The notes under the pieces are model-generated. The model had not been told where the DNA came from and did no database searches. It saw nothing but the letters and a program-made list of their open reading frames with translations. A stretch of 64,000 bases of DNA. Origin: Corynebacterium sp. TAE3-ERU12. Lineage in GTDB: Bacteria > Actinomycetota > Actinomycetes > Mycobacteriales > Mycobacteriaceae. Where the stretch lies: NCBI RefSeq assembly GCF_019209905.1, contig NZ_JAHUTM010000003.1:62001-126000 (forward strand), in the 5' to 3' direction. Numbering within the stretch: position 1 is the stretch's first letter; every line of letters starts with the position of its first letter. The translations under genes were made by a program, and so were the position numbers. Positions 9,703 through 18,343 of the stretch are shown piece by piece.

Positions 9703-10416
9703 TTAGCCCGCAGAATCAGCCAGATACGCCAAAATGGCCTTCACTCTGCGATTGGGGATCTCCGGCGGCAAGTTGAGCTTCATCAAAATCGCGGCAATAT
9801 GCTTGCCGACGGCAGCCTCCGAAATGAACAGCTCTGCGGCTATCTCCGAATTCGCCAGGCCCCGCGACATTGCCTCAAGCACCTCAGTTTCACGCGGGGT
9901 CAGCCCAGTAATCCCGGGAGCGGTCCGACTCATCGCCCCGGCGACCTCCGGATCAATCACCACCGCCCCAGCAGCCACAGCACGCACCGTACGGATGAAA
10001 TCAGCGACGTGGCCCACATTGTCCTTGAGGACATACCCCGTCCCGCCGACCGAACCGGCCGGTTGAGATAACTCAAGCACTCGGCGGGCATAAGCAGCAG
10101 CGACATATTGCGAACACACCACAATCCCAATCTGGGGATAGGCAGCCCGGATATCCGCGGCGGCGCGCAGCCCGTCATCAGTCATCTCCGGCGGCATCCG
10201 TACATCAGTGATGATCACCTCAGGGGCGTTCCCGGCGGCAACAAGCTCCTCAACAACGCGAGGGAGCTCATCAGCGTCAGCACACTGCCCCACCACGGTA
10301 AATCCCCGTCGGGCGAGCATCGCGGCTAAGGATTCACGCAATAAGCCCGAATCGTCGGCAAGCAATACCCGTACCGAATCAGCCTGGTCGGCTGGTGTGG
10401 CAGCAGGGCGCGTCAT
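9703..10416 (-). CDS. Response regulator, NarL/LuxR family
   Basis: The receiver domain (about 14-140) has the acidic pair LLADD, the phosphoacceptor Asp in IITDVRMP and the conserved Lys in YVLKD. The C-terminal LuxR-type helix-turn-helix (about 170-230) contains LTPRETEVLEAMSRGLANSE and a VGKHI recognition helix. It lies two bases after the stop of the histidine kinase gene, so the pair is one operon. The probable target is the palindrome at 11256-11273 in front of the divergent ABC exporter genes; this link is inferred from arrangement. Confidence 0.93.
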   Translation of the reverse strand: MTRPAATPADQADSVRVLLADDSGLLRESLAAMLARRGFTVVGQCADADELPRVVEELVAAGNAPEVIITDVRMPPEMTDDGLRAAADIRAAYPQIGIVVCSQYVAAAYARRVLELSQPAGSVGGTGYVLKDNVGHVADFIRTVRAVAAGAVVIDPEVAGAMSRTAPGITGLTPRETEVLEAMSRGLANSEIAAELFISEAAVGKHIAAILMKLNLPPEIPNRRVKAILAYLADSAG

Positions 10417-10418
10417 GG

Positions 10419-11231
10419 TTATTTCTCCCCTGGTGCAGGTGTGTGCGACGACGGCAGGACCACCGATGATTCACCGCGGTAGAGCAGCAAGGGCACCCTA
10501 GCGATAATTTGCGTCGGACCGCCCGCTGGTGAGGAGACATCCAATGTGCCGCCGAAGGCCGCCAATCGTTCACGCATTCCGGCGAGACCGCCGCCGGGAA
10601 TAACCCGGGCTCCACCAGGGCCGGTGTCGACAATCGAAATCCGCAAATCCTCACTCACGGTGACAAGCACACTAATTGAGGCCTCGGGGGCGTGCTTGGC
10701 GGCATTGGTCAGACACTCCATGACCAAGAAATACGCACATGCGGCAACCCCCTCCGGCAGGTGTGGAATTTCGTTGGGGCAGGTCAGTGTCACATCACTT
10801 GTGGAATGGGTGACTGCATCCTCTAAGGCGGCGACCAACCCGGCTTCGGACAATAACTGCGGGTGAATGCCCCGTACGGTGCGACGCAGCGCCGTCAACG
10901 CACACTCGATACTGCAGTGGGCTTGGTCCAGCAGCCCCAGCAGTTCCCGATGATCGGCTGGGGCCTCTAAACGGGCTTCACCGAGTTGCACTGAGGCGGC
11001 CACCAAATACTGCTGGGCACCATCGTGCAGATCACGTTCGATCCGTCGGCGTTCTACCTCATAAGCAGCAACAATGGCCCGGCGCGAGTCAATGAGCCGG
11101 GCGATCTCGGCCTCATATGCTTCCACCGATTCCGTGCGCTGTGCACGCCGCTGGCCCCACGACAGCATGGACAGCAGGCGCTGTCTGCGGGGGTTGGGAG
11201 CACGGTCAGCACTAGCGTTCACGTGGCTCAT
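10419..11231 (-). CDS. Cytosolic histidine kinase, HisKA_3 type
   Basis: The kinase has 270 residues. A basic N-terminal region and a short coiled segment (about 35-65) lead directly into the HisKA_3 dimerisation helix with the phospho-acceptor His in ERDLHDGAQQ. The ATP-binding domain has the N box ECLTNAAKHA and the G box DTGPGG / GGGLAGMRER. There is no transmembrane helix and no PAS, GAF or other input domain, so the stimulus must reach it through a partner. The divergent ABC permease is the obvious candidate. It pairs with the downstream response regulator. Confidence 0.92.
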   Translation of the reverse strand: MSHVNASADRAPNPRRQRLLSMLSWGQRRAQRTESVEAYEAEIARLIDSRRAIVAAYEVERRRIERDLHDGAQQYLVAASVQLGEARLEAPADHRELLGLLDQAHCSIECALTALRRTVRGIHPQLLSEAGLVAALEDAVTHSTSDVTLTCPNEIPHLPEGVAACAYFLVMECLTNAAKHAPEASISVLVTVSEDLRISIVDTGPGGARVIPGGGLAGMRERLAAFGGTLDVSSPAGGPTQIIARVPLLLYRGESSVVLPSSHTPAPGEK

Positions 11232-11255
11232 CCTAGAGAGCCGCCACTGTCCGGG

Positions 11256-11273
11256 GGTAGGGCTGGCCCTACC
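11256..11273. promoter_or_regulatory. Palindromic operator between the two-component genes and the ABC exporter genes
   Basis: Two perfect 8-base arms, GGTAGGGC and GCCCTACC, are separated by TG. The palindrome lies 25 bases upstream of the kinase start on one side. On the other side it covers the expected -35 position of a promoter whose -10 is TAGACT (11282-11287), upstream of the ABC ATPase. It is the best candidate for the binding site of the adjacent response regulator. Confidence 0.6.
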
Positions 11274-11331
11274 TCGAAAACTAGACTGGGCCCCATCGAT
11301 TAATCAGCCCACACGGACTGAAGTAGAAGCC

Positions 11332-12033
11332 ATGAGCGAATCACTACTGAAGGCCACTGGCCTTACCAAGATTTTCGGAGCTGAGCATGCCTTACGCGGC
11401 ATCGACCTGAGTATCCAGCCGGGCGAAACCGTTGCTGTCATGGGGCCGTCCGGTTCGGGAAAGTCCACGTTATTGCACTGTCTTTCCGGTGTGCTGGCCC
11501 CCACTGATGGCGAGATTGTGGTCGACGGGGTGCGTCTGACTGAGCTTTCCGACGCGCACCGCTCGCGGTTGCGGCTAAACCATTTCGGTTTCGTGTTCCA
11601 GGATGGCCAGCTTTTGCCGGAGTTACCCGCACGGGAAAACGTCGCTTTACCCCTCCGGTTGACCGGCGTCGCCGCTGGTAAAGCACTTTCGCGGGCTGAG
11701 GAGACGCTGGCCCAGTTAGGGCTTGAGGCTCAGGCACATAAGTTGCCCGGGGCGATGTCCGGCGGCCAGGCGCAACGAGTGGCGGTAGCGCGTGCCATTG
11801 TCGGGCGGCCCAAGATTGTATTCGCAGACGAGCCCACCGGGGCTTTGGACCAGTCCACCGGGCACGAGGTAATGCAGCTGCTGACATCCATGGTGCGGAT
11901 GCACAATATGGCGCTGGTGATGGTCACACACGATGTCAACGTCGCATCATGGTGCAATCGGCTTCTGGAAATCCGGGACGGCCGTATTCACGCCGATCGC
12001 CCTGTCGGGTCGACCAGGGGTGAAGCTCGATGA
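11332..12033 (+). CDS. ABC transporter ATP-binding protein (LolD/MacB-like)
   Basis: The ATPase has Walker A GPSGSGKST, the FQDGQLLPEL Q-loop segment typical of LolD/MacB/BceA-type subunits, signature MSGGQAQR, and Walker B IVFADEPTGALD with the H-loop THD. The open frame extends upstream through the intergenic operator region, but the ATG at 11332 gives the normal start (MSESLLKATGLTKIFG) and a 233-residue protein. The permease gene follows with an ATGA overlap. With the divergent two-component genes it forms a compact envelope-stress or antimicrobial-peptide response module; the substrate is unknown. Confidence 0.94.
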   Translation: MSESLLKATGLTKIFGAEHALRGIDLSIQPGETVAVMGPSGSGKSTLLHCLSGVLAPTDGEIVVDGVRLTELSDAHRSRLRLNHFGFVFQDGQLLPELPARENVALPLRLTGVAAGKALSRAEETLAQLGLEAQAHKLPGAMSGGQAQRVAVARAIVGRPKIVFADEPTGALDQSTGHEVMQLLTSMVRMHNMALVMVTHDVNVASWCNRLLEIRDGRIHADRPVGSTRGEAR

Positions 12034-13484
12034 GCAATACCGCTACGTCCATCCGGGAACTTCCCCGGCCTAAAGGGTTGAGCCGCCTGGCGGGCCATCT
12101 CGCTGCCGCACGGTGGCAAGCACGCACCGGCGATCGCGTTCTTGCAGCGATGTCCATTGCGGCCTTCGCGGTCGCCGCAACCATTGCCAATATCGTTGCT
12201 TCTGGTACGTGGATGTTTTATCACCGCTCCGAACATCCCACTGGAATCGTCGCAGAGGTACTGGCTGAGGACCCGACATTTAAACCAGTAATCGAGTCGT
12301 ATTTCGTCCTCGCCTTACTGGCATGTGCTCTTCTGGTCTTCCCGGTGGTGCATTTGGCTACCTCGGCGACGCTGCTTGGTGCGCGGTCTCGGGAGCAGCG
12401 CCTGGCTATTCTGCGTCTGCTGGGTATGACCCGTCGAGAAGTTTCGACGCTAGGTTTCCTCGAGGTTATTGCGCAGGCGGTTCTGGGGATTTTTGCCAGT
12501 GGTGTGCTCACACTGGCGTTACTGCCGCTGTTTCAACAATTGACATTTCAGACAATGCGGGTGCGCTATGCAGAAATGCTTATGCCGTGGTGGGGGTTTA
12601 TCGCTGTTGCCGGCGCAATCCTGTTGGTCACAGCTTTAGCGACGGTCATTGGGCTTATTCGGGTGCAGATCTCACCGCTGGGGGTGGCCCGCCGGGAACC
12701 GCCATTGGCCTTGCGGTGGGGATCAGCGCTCATCATGCTGGCCCTGTTGGTGGTGGCAGAAATACTGGCCCGTAACTACGGCGCCGAGACCAGCAAGCTG
12801 CACCAGATTGCTATTAGTGCCCTGATCATCGTGATTTCTATCGCCACCGTGGACCTCATCATGCCGCGGATTCTGCAGCTGCTGGCACGACTTCTGGCTC
12901 GAGTCTCGGGTATGTCTATTTCCTGGGCCTCCCGGCGGGTCGCAGCAAGTCCGAAACCGACCTGGCGGCGGATTGCGGTGCTGTCCTTCATGGTTCTTAT
13001 CGCTTCATTCCTTGGGCAGATGCCTATCTCCGCTACTGATCTAGGAAATGACACCCATCAATCCGTGGCTGAAGCCCTGCTGCCGGACGTACGCGTCGGG
13101 CTGTTATTCACCATTGGTTTTAGTTTCACTCTGGCGGCTATCTCGACGATGGTGAATCAGGCCTCCGCCGAGTTTGAGCGAGCCAATGAAACCAGGGCCA
13201 TGCTGCGGATGGGCGTGGCAGACGCAAAACTGCGCGTTGTGACATGGATTGAGGCACTTGGCCCACTGGTGGGCTCGATCCTGCTGTGCCTCGTCCTTGG
13301 TCAGGTCCTGGCTGATGTAACTGGTATTGCCGTCCTCGTATCAGAAGAACTTGATTTAGAGCCGCTGTTCGATATCCCCTATATCGCGGGAATCAGCGCA
13401 GCTGGTGTGGTTCTGATGGTGATTGCGCTAGCGGCAACTGGGCCCATTCACCGGCAGATAACCAGGGATGAGCGCCTGAAATAA
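12030..13484 (+). CDS. ABC transporter permease, FtsX-like, about ten membrane segments
   Basis: The 484-residue protein has roughly ten hydrophobic helices, with a regularly placed FtsX-type core (VVHLATSATLLGARSREQRLAI, a RLLGMTRREV coupling segment, and a repeat of the fold near ANETRAMLRMGVADAKLR). Two halves of similar layout suggest an internally duplicated permease. It lacks the ca. 200-residue extracellular domain of BceB-type flux sensors. It is coupled to the ATPase by overlapping start and stop codons. Its duty could be export or removal of a membrane-active compound and signalling to the input-less kinase next door. Confidence 0.88.
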   Translation: MSNTATSIRELPRPKGLSRLAGHLAAARWQARTGDRVLAAMSIAAFAVAATIANIVASGTWMFYHRSEHPTGIVAEVLAEDPTFKPVIESYFVLALLACALLVFPVVHLATSATLLGARSREQRLAILRLLGMTRREVSTLGFLEVIAQAVLGIFASGVLTLALLPLFQQLTFQTMRVRYAEMLMPWWGFIAVAGAILLVTALATVIGLIRVQISPLGVARREPPLALRWGSALIMLALLVVAEILARNYGAETSKLHQIAISALIIVISIATVDLIMPRILQLLARLLARVSGMSISWASRRVAASPKPTWRRIAVLSFMVLIASFLGQMPISATDLGNDTHQSVAEALLPDVRVGLLFTIGFSFTLAAISTMVNQASAEFERANETRAMLRMGVADAKLRVVTWIEALGPLVGSILLCLVLGQVLADVTGIAVLVSEELDLEPLFDIPYIAGISAAGVVLMVIALAATGPIHRQITRDERLK

Positions 13485-13521
13485 GACACCGCCGCCTTCT
13501 CCGGAAGGCTGCCTCCGACGA

Positions 13522-13566
13522 ACGACACCCCGCCCCATCCACCAGGGATGATTAGCGGGGTGTCGT
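13522..13566. terminator. Long inverted repeat after the ABC exporter operon
   Basis: Perfect 12-base arms (ACGACACCCCGC at 13522-13533 and its complement at 13555-13566) enclose a 21-base loop. It lies between the permease gene and the convergent small gene. No T-run follows on either strand, so it may act as a bidirectional terminator or as an mRNA-protecting structure. The right arm ends exactly at the discriminator base of the tRNA-like fragment. Confidence 0.5.
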
Positions 13567-13610
13567 GGCCACGCCGGGAATCGAACCCGGCACGGGTCAA
13601 CCAGATGGCC
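13566..13610 (-). other. tRNA-like fragment (acceptor stem plus T arm only)
   Basis: On the minus strand a canonical T arm (CCGGG-TTCGATT-CCCGG) is followed by CGTGGCC and a discriminator A. A GGCCA at the 5' side can pair with this TGGCC, but D and anticodon arms are absent; only about 45 bases are present. The first G is the last base of the stop codon of the gene at 13610-13882. It looks like the 3' end of a tRNA gene left by integration or deletion. Confidence 0.6.
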
Positions 13611-13882
13611 TACTTATTCTTTTCACGGTTCTCGGCGTTGATGCTGCGAATATAAGCCAGAATCTCGGAGTCGAGGCCCCACAGGTGCCATTGTTCAAGC
13701 TGGTCGAAAACCTCATCAGGGACCATCCCTTGCTGGCTACCGAAATTCAGCAGCCAATCGATCGCGCCATCGTAATCACCGTCTTCGAGAGAACTCAATG
13801 CCCACTCGCGCGACACCGAGGCAGGGATGCGCGCATTGACCCACTCCCAGCACTCCCGCAGGGACTCTTCAAGCTCATTCAT
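13610..13882 (-). CDS. Small acidic protein, MafI-immunity-like
   Basis: The 90-residue acidic protein has the pattern of MafI-type immunity proteins: LEESL, a central EDGDYDGAIDWLL helix (compare the family's E-x-GEYGLAL segment), and a C-terminal helix ending in charged residues. I call it from memory of the family pattern; no partner toxin gene lies nearby. There is no Shine-Dalgarno sequence. A TACGGT -10-like box (13894-13889) lies six bases before the ATG, so the gene is probably leaderless. Its position next to a tRNA fragment suggests acquired DNA. Confidence 0.6.
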   Translation of the reverse strand: MNELEESLRECWEWVNARIPASVSREWALSSLEDGDYDGAIDWLLNFGSQQGMVPDEVFDQLEQWHLWGLDSEILAYIRSINAENREKNK

Positions 13883-13958
13883 GGGTGCACCGTACTCATT
13901 CGGTCTTTTCGTTCAGTACCAATATGCGAGGAAACCTGCTTCGTTGCGTCCTCATACT

Positions 13959-13997
13959 AAAACGCCGCCGTGCCCATTGCTGGGCGCGACGGCGTTT
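13959..13997 (-). terminator. Rho-independent terminator of the fadE operon
   Basis: On the minus strand AACGCCG...GCGCCCA and TGGGC...CGGCGGCGTTTT form a strong stem ending in a short T-run, 20-55 bases after the stop codon of the second acyl-CoA dehydrogenase gene. Confidence 0.75.
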
Positions 13998-14015
13998 ATT
14001 AAGGCCTGCGAAGTA

Positions 14016-15224
14016 TTACTTCAGTTCCTTAGAGGACAGGCCCAGGGTGCGGCGGGCAACAACCAGCTGCTGAATCTGCTGGGTGCCTTCGAAGATGTCG
14101 AGAATCTTCGAGTCGCGAGACCACTTCTCAAGCAGGTTGCGCTCGGAGTAACCGTAGGTACCGGTGAGTTCCACAGCCTTGAGGGTGATGTCGGTGGCGG
14201 CGCGACCGGCCTTTGCCTTACAGGCGGAAGCCTCCAAGGTATTCGGCATCTTATTGTCGGCCATCCACGCGGCACGCAGAGCCAGCAGGTATGCGGCTTC
14301 CCACTCGGATTCGAGGCGGATGTACTCCGCGGCAGCGGCCGGCTGGTTGTAGGTCGGGGCATCGTAATCGATCTCGATGCCGGCTTCTTCCAGGATGCGG
14401 CGCAGCTCTTCCAGGGCGGCGCGGGCACAGCCGATGGCCATGCCGGCAACCAGCGGGCGAGTGTTGTCGAAGGTCGCCATGGCGCCTGCGAAGGACTTCT
14501 TCACGTCGATCTCGGGAGAACCAAGCAGGTTCTCCTTCGGGACGCGGCAGTCAGTGAAGGTCAGCACGGCGGTGTCGGAGGCCTTAATGCCGAGCTTGTG
14601 CTCGAGGCGGGTGACCTCGAAGCCTGGGGTGCCCTTCTGAACAACGAAGGACTTGATGGCGGCGCGGCCCTTGGACTTATCCAGGGTGGCCCACACGACG
14701 ACGGAGTCAGCACGGTCACCGGCGGTGACGAAGATCTTCTCACCGTTGATGACGTACTCGTCACCATCGAGCTTGGCGGTGGTGGACACAGCCGAGGAGT
14801 CGGAACCGAAGCCGGGCTCGGTGATGGCCATCGCAGCCCAGGTCTTACCGAACTGCTCGAGCTGCTCATCGGTGGCAACAGCAGCGATAGCGGAGTTACC
14901 CAGACCCTGGTACGGCATCGACAGCGTCATAGCGACGTCGCCCCAGCACGTCTCGATGACATTGAGCAACGAAGCCATATTGCCGCCGTTGCGAATGCCC
15001 TTTTCTTGCTTCTTCTCGTCGCCACGGCCGCCCTTGGCGCCGGAGAAAGCCTTGCCGCCGTCGGCCATGCCTTCCATCATCGAGGCGAGAGTGTCGAGCT
15101 CGCGCGGGTATGCGTGCTCAGCCTTGTCGTACTTGCGGGAAATCGGGCGGAAAATCTCGGCCGCGGCCTGATGAGCCTGGTTCGAGCCCGCCTTGAGGAA
15201 CTTGGGAAGTTCGAGGTTAATCAT
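14016..15224 (-). CDS. fadE23: Acyl-CoA dehydrogenase (FadE23-like)
   Basis: The flavoprotein oxidises an acyl-CoA to the enoyl-CoA. Its 402 residues contain the FAD-binding AITEPGFGSDSSAVSTTA segment, the substrate/FAD motif KLGIKASDTA and the C-terminal GTYGYSERN...IFEGTQQIQ, whose Glu is the catalytic base position of the family. It is preceded at 31 bases by a second dehydrogenase gene of 465 codons. The sizes and order match M. tuberculosis FadE24-FadE23 (Rv3139-Rv3140). A heteromeric alpha2beta2 enzyme is possible but inferred. Confidence 0.9.
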   Translation of the reverse strand: MINLELPKFLKAGSNQAHQAAAEIFRPISRKYDKAEHAYPRELDTLASMMEGMADGGKAFSGAKGGRGDEKKQEKGIRNGGNMASLLNVIETCWGDVAMTLSMPYQGLGNSAIAAVATDEQLEQFGKTWAAMAITEPGFGSDSSAVSTTAKLDGDEYVINGEKIFVTAGDRADSVVVWATLDKSKGRAAIKSFVVQKGTPGFEVTRLEHKLGIKASDTAVLTFTDCRVPKENLLGSPEIDVKKSFAGAMATFDNTRPLVAGMAIGCARAALEELRRILEEAGIEIDYDAPTYNQPAAAAEYIRLESEWEAAYLLALRAAWMADNKMPNTLEASACKAKAGRAATDITLKAVELTGTYGYSERNLLEKWSRDSKILDIFEGTQQIQQLVVARRTLGLSSKELK

Positions 15225-15255
15225 TGGTTTTTAGTCCTCTGTGAGTCGTGGCGGG

Positions 15256-16635
15256 TTATAGAACGATGATGCCTTCGGCAACAGCGATGGCGCGCATATC
15301 GCGGTACCAACGCTCCACCGGGTGCTCCTTGGTGTAGCCGTGGCCACCGAGCAGCTGGACACCATCGGAGCCGATCTTCATGCCCTTTTCAGCGGCGGTG
15401 CGCTTGGCCAAACCGGCCTCGCGGGCGAAGTTCTTACCCTGATCGGCACGGGAGGCGCCGCGCAGCATGATCATGCGCAGGCCATCGAGTTCGATCTTGA
15501 TATCGGCGACCATGAAGGCCACTGCCTGGCGGTGCGAAATCGGCTCGCCGAAGGCCTGGCGCTCGTTGACGTAGGGAATGACGTAGTCGAGCACGGCCTG
15601 GCCGGTACCGCACGCAAGAGCGGCCCAGCCGAGGCGGGAGCGACGCACAACATCGCGGTAGGCGTCTTCAGTGTCTTCCTGGCCGATGATGTTATCGGCG
15701 GAGATGCGCACATCTTCCAGGACCAAACGGCCCATGGCGGCACCGCGCAGACCCATGGAGGGGTCGGCCTCCACGTGCAGGCCCTCGGTGTCGGATTCCA
15801 CGATGACCAGGGCGGGCTTGCCGTCGAGGGACACGCCCACTACGAACAGCTCAGCTGCGCCAGCGTTGGGAACCAGGGACTTGGTGCCATTGAGGACCAG
15901 TTCTTCGCCCTCGCGGGTGGCGGTGGTCTCCGGGTTCATCACGTTGAACAGCGGCCGCGGCTCGGACAGTGCCACAGCGGCCGGCGGGACGTCTTCACCA
16001 GCGAAGGCCGGCAGGTAGGTCTTCTGCTGAGAGTCGGTGCCATGTGCGGTGAGCACAGCGGCAACACCGGCCGGGGCCATCGTGGCAACTGCCAGGCCCA
16101 TGTCGCCGTAGGCGAGAGCCTCAGCGACCAGCGCATTGGTGGTGACGTCGGCACCGGTGGCGATACCGTCGAAGGCCTCCGGCACATTGATCATGGTCAC
16201 GCCGAGCTCGGCGGCCTCGGCGGCAAGGTTCTCCGGCGGTGCGGCCTTCTCGTCGCAGTCGTGCGCAACCTCGCGCAGACGGGAATCGGCGAATTCCTTC
16301 ACCGTGGCGACGATCATTTCCTGATCCTCGGTGGGCTTCAGGCTGAACAGCGTCTTCTGCTTTTCCTCGAAGGCTGCCTGCGCTTCTTCAGCGGGCCGCT
16401 CCGGCTTGCCGGAACCCTTCACCTTCTTGAACTGACGGTTCGCTGCACCCAGAGTCTTGAAACCGGACTTGGTGGACTCATAAACAACCCGGTCGATCTT
16501 GTCCTGCAGATCGTGGCGGTTCGAGAAGTCCGAACCAGTGAGGTTGGTGAGGAACCGCATCGCGGCGCCGACGATGTCGCGCTTGGGGAGGTTGCGCCCG
16601 ACTGTCGAATCGTCGCGATTGGTCGTGTCGCTCAT
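15256..16635 (-). CDS. fadE24: Acyl-CoA dehydrogenase (FadE24-like)
   Basis: The first gene of the fadE pair encodes a dehydrogenase with an N-terminal extension (about 1-100) containing STKSGFKTLGAANRQFKK, a feature I associate with FadE24. The core has LSEPRPLFNVMNPETTA in place of the usual FAD motif, MGLRGAAMGRLVLEDV and LLGGHGYTKEHPVERWYRD. The protein ends abruptly at AVAEGIIVL, keeping the Glu but lacking the usual extension. I start at the ATG at 16635, which has GAAAGG ten bases upstream; a GTG at 16653 would overlap that ribosome site. A perfect palindrome lies upstream at 16691-16704. Confidence 0.88.
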   Translation of the reverse strand: MSDTTNRDDSTVGRNLPKRDIVGAAMRFLTNLTGSDFSNRHDLQDKIDRVVYESTKSGFKTLGAANRQFKKVKGSGKPERPAEEAQAAFEEKQKTLFSLKPTEDQEMIVATVKEFADSRLREVAHDCDEKAAPPENLAAEAAELGVTMINVPEAFDGIATGADVTTNALVAEALAYGDMGLAVATMAPAGVAAVLTAHGTDSQQKTYLPAFAGEDVPPAAVALSEPRPLFNVMNPETTATREGEELVLNGTKSLVPNAGAAELFVVGVSLDGKPALVIVESDTEGLHVEADPSMGLRGAAMGRLVLEDVRISADNIIGQEDTEDAYRDVVRRSRLGWAALACGTGQAVLDYVIPYVNERQAFGEPISHRQAVAFMVADIKIELDGLRMIMLRGASRADQGKNFAREAGLAKRTAAEKGMKIGSDGVQLLGGHGYTKEHPVERWYRDMRAIAVAEGIIVL

Positions 16636-16690
16636 GGAATCATGGCCTTTCACGTAAGAACTGTTTTCCTAATAACCATAAACACATACA

Positions 16691-16704
16691 GTGACACGTG
16701 TCAC
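16691..16704. promoter_or_regulatory. Perfect 14-bp palindrome upstream of fadE24
   Basis: GTGACACGTGTCAC is fully palindromic and lies 56 bases before the start codon, next to AT-rich DNA (TTTATGGTTATT) that may hold the -10 box. It is a probable operator for a TetR-like or other dimeric regulator of the fadE genes; no such regulator gene lies adjacent. Confidence 0.55.
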
Positions 16705-16761
16705 CTCAACGCTCGAATAGGGGGCAACGCCACAAAAATGAGGTTCACGCGGGCCCTTCCC

Positions 16762-18218
16762 CTATCCCAATGCAGACAGATCACACGGCACAACATAACT
16801 GCGATCCGATAAGGAACCGAGCGTCAGCTCTGGCTGAAAACCGAACGAGGCCCACCTCGCCCGCGCCGCCCATTCCAAGCATTCTTGCTTGTCAACACGG
16901 TAAAAGTTGACTTGGTAACCACCGGTATAAAGATGCACCAAGGTGTACCCACCCGGGTAGTCCTTACAGGCCGCGGTCTCCACAAAGTCCACCGTTGTCG
17001 CCGCATCACCGCCAGTGCGCTTACACCGGTGCGTGTGCCCAGCAACCATGAGAAACACCCCCGGTGCGTCATCGAGCACACGCTGCAACTTCGCGGAGTC
17101 TCCAAGATCGAGGGTAAAAGCCGGGCCAGCGGCGTTATTAAATGCCGCTTGCGCAGTCACCGGGTGGTGCGCCAGCACTATCGTCGGCCGCCCCGGGTGC
17201 GTACGCAGCTCCGCTTCCAGCGCGGCGAGTTGAGCGTCGGCAAGCTCCCCACCGGAGGCATCAAGTTTGGTGCTATCCAGGCCAATAACACGCAGCGTGC
17301 CGACGTCGGTGACCCACATGTGCTGGCGGGGAATAAACATCTCACCCCACGGGTCACGATGATCGGCAGTTCCCGCAAGCACCGGATAGTGCTCATACCC
17401 GGCATGGGGATCCTCATCGGGGTATGCGGGCGGTCATGGTTGCCGCGAGTGACATACCAGTCCACGCCGTACTCGCCGTAGGTAGACATCAGATCGAAGA
17501 AGTGCTGGCACTCTGCCGGCCGCGCTTCAGAAGTGCAATCCCCGTTAACGAAAACAGGCCACACAGCACGGTCAGCGATCTCACTCAAGCACCCCTGGAG
17601 CATCAGGCTCGGATATGGCGGCAGCCCCTCGGCCTGGACAATGGCGGGCGGAAAATCGCCAATAATAAGGCCGTGGGCGGCTTCGCCGATATGGGTATCG
17701 TTCACAATCGCGATCGAGGTGACGTACTCACCTGCGGGTTGGCTCAGTGTGCGTACCAGCCCGGTTGCCTCTGGGGTACCCGGCGACGCTGTAGTAATAA
17801 GGCCTGGTTGCGCGACTATTCCTGCAGAACTGCACTCGAATCGGTACTCAGTATCTGGCTCCAAGCCATCGACGGTGACGAGATGAAAACCCACCGAGGT
17901 GGGGTCGTAGTACACCGCTGCGCGATCAAAGGGTTCATCAGCGCGAGCGATGCGCACCTGCGAGTCGGTGGGCACGGTAGGAGCTAAGGGGCCATAGGCG
18001 GAATGTGGGCCGTTATAGGTGGCCCAATTAAATGTGATTGATGTCGGCGTGACCGTAGTGACCTCAAGATCGGTGACGACAAGCCCCTTTTTCCACCCTG
18101 TTCCGAGGAAGGGGCGTTCGGTGGCGGCGGCGGGGATTGTGGTGGCAATCGTTGCGGCTGCCACAGTTGTCGCGGTCGCAGTGAGTACAGCGCGGCGGGT
18201 CAGTTGGGGATTCGGCAT
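16762..18218 (-). pseudogene. Tat-exported metallophosphoesterase, frameshifted
   Basis: This is a paralogue of the protein at 8141-9568. The 5' part (18218 to about 17420) encodes a twin-arginine signal (NPQLTRRAVLTATATTVAAA), the Fn3-like domain and the motifs NDTHIGEA, VNGDCTSE and RGNHDRPHTP. The 3' part continues in another frame with AHHPV and GHTHRCKR. The break is at the run of four G (plus strand 17419-17422). One extra G there would restore HTPDEDPHAGYEHYPVLAG and a full protein of about 485 residues. It is either a real frameshift mutation or a base missing from the assembly. The upstream in-frame Met at 18296 is less likely as start. Confidence 0.85.
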
Positions 18219-18304
18219 ATCGGCAACGTACGAGGGACATTTGTCCTCCGTACGACGCCGATATGACTCACAAGTGAACGAAAATGTGATGGTCACCCCA
18301 ATAC

Positions 18305-18343
18305 GCCTAACTAAGGCTTAATAAAAACCGTTTCGGTTAATAT
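18305..18343 (+). promoter_or_regulatory. Promoter and candidate metal-regulator operators of the metal importer operon
   Basis: Two inverted repeats lie side by side: GCCT-aacta-AGGC (18305-18317) and AACCG-ttt-CGGTT (18326-18338). A -10-like TAATAT (18338-18343) abuts the second. Regulation by an MntR/DtxR-type or Zur-type repressor is plausible for this operon, but neither repeat is a clean match to the consensus boxes I know. Confidence 0.45.

Noticed and set aside
11074..11331. N-terminal extension of the ABC ATPase frame
   Set aside because: It covers the palindromic operator and the kinase start on the other strand and has no homology to ABC proteins.
13565..13960. A plus-strand open frame beginning MATPGIEPGT
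   Set aside because: This start is the well-known artefact of translating the complement of a tRNA T arm; it is antisense to the small immunity-like gene.
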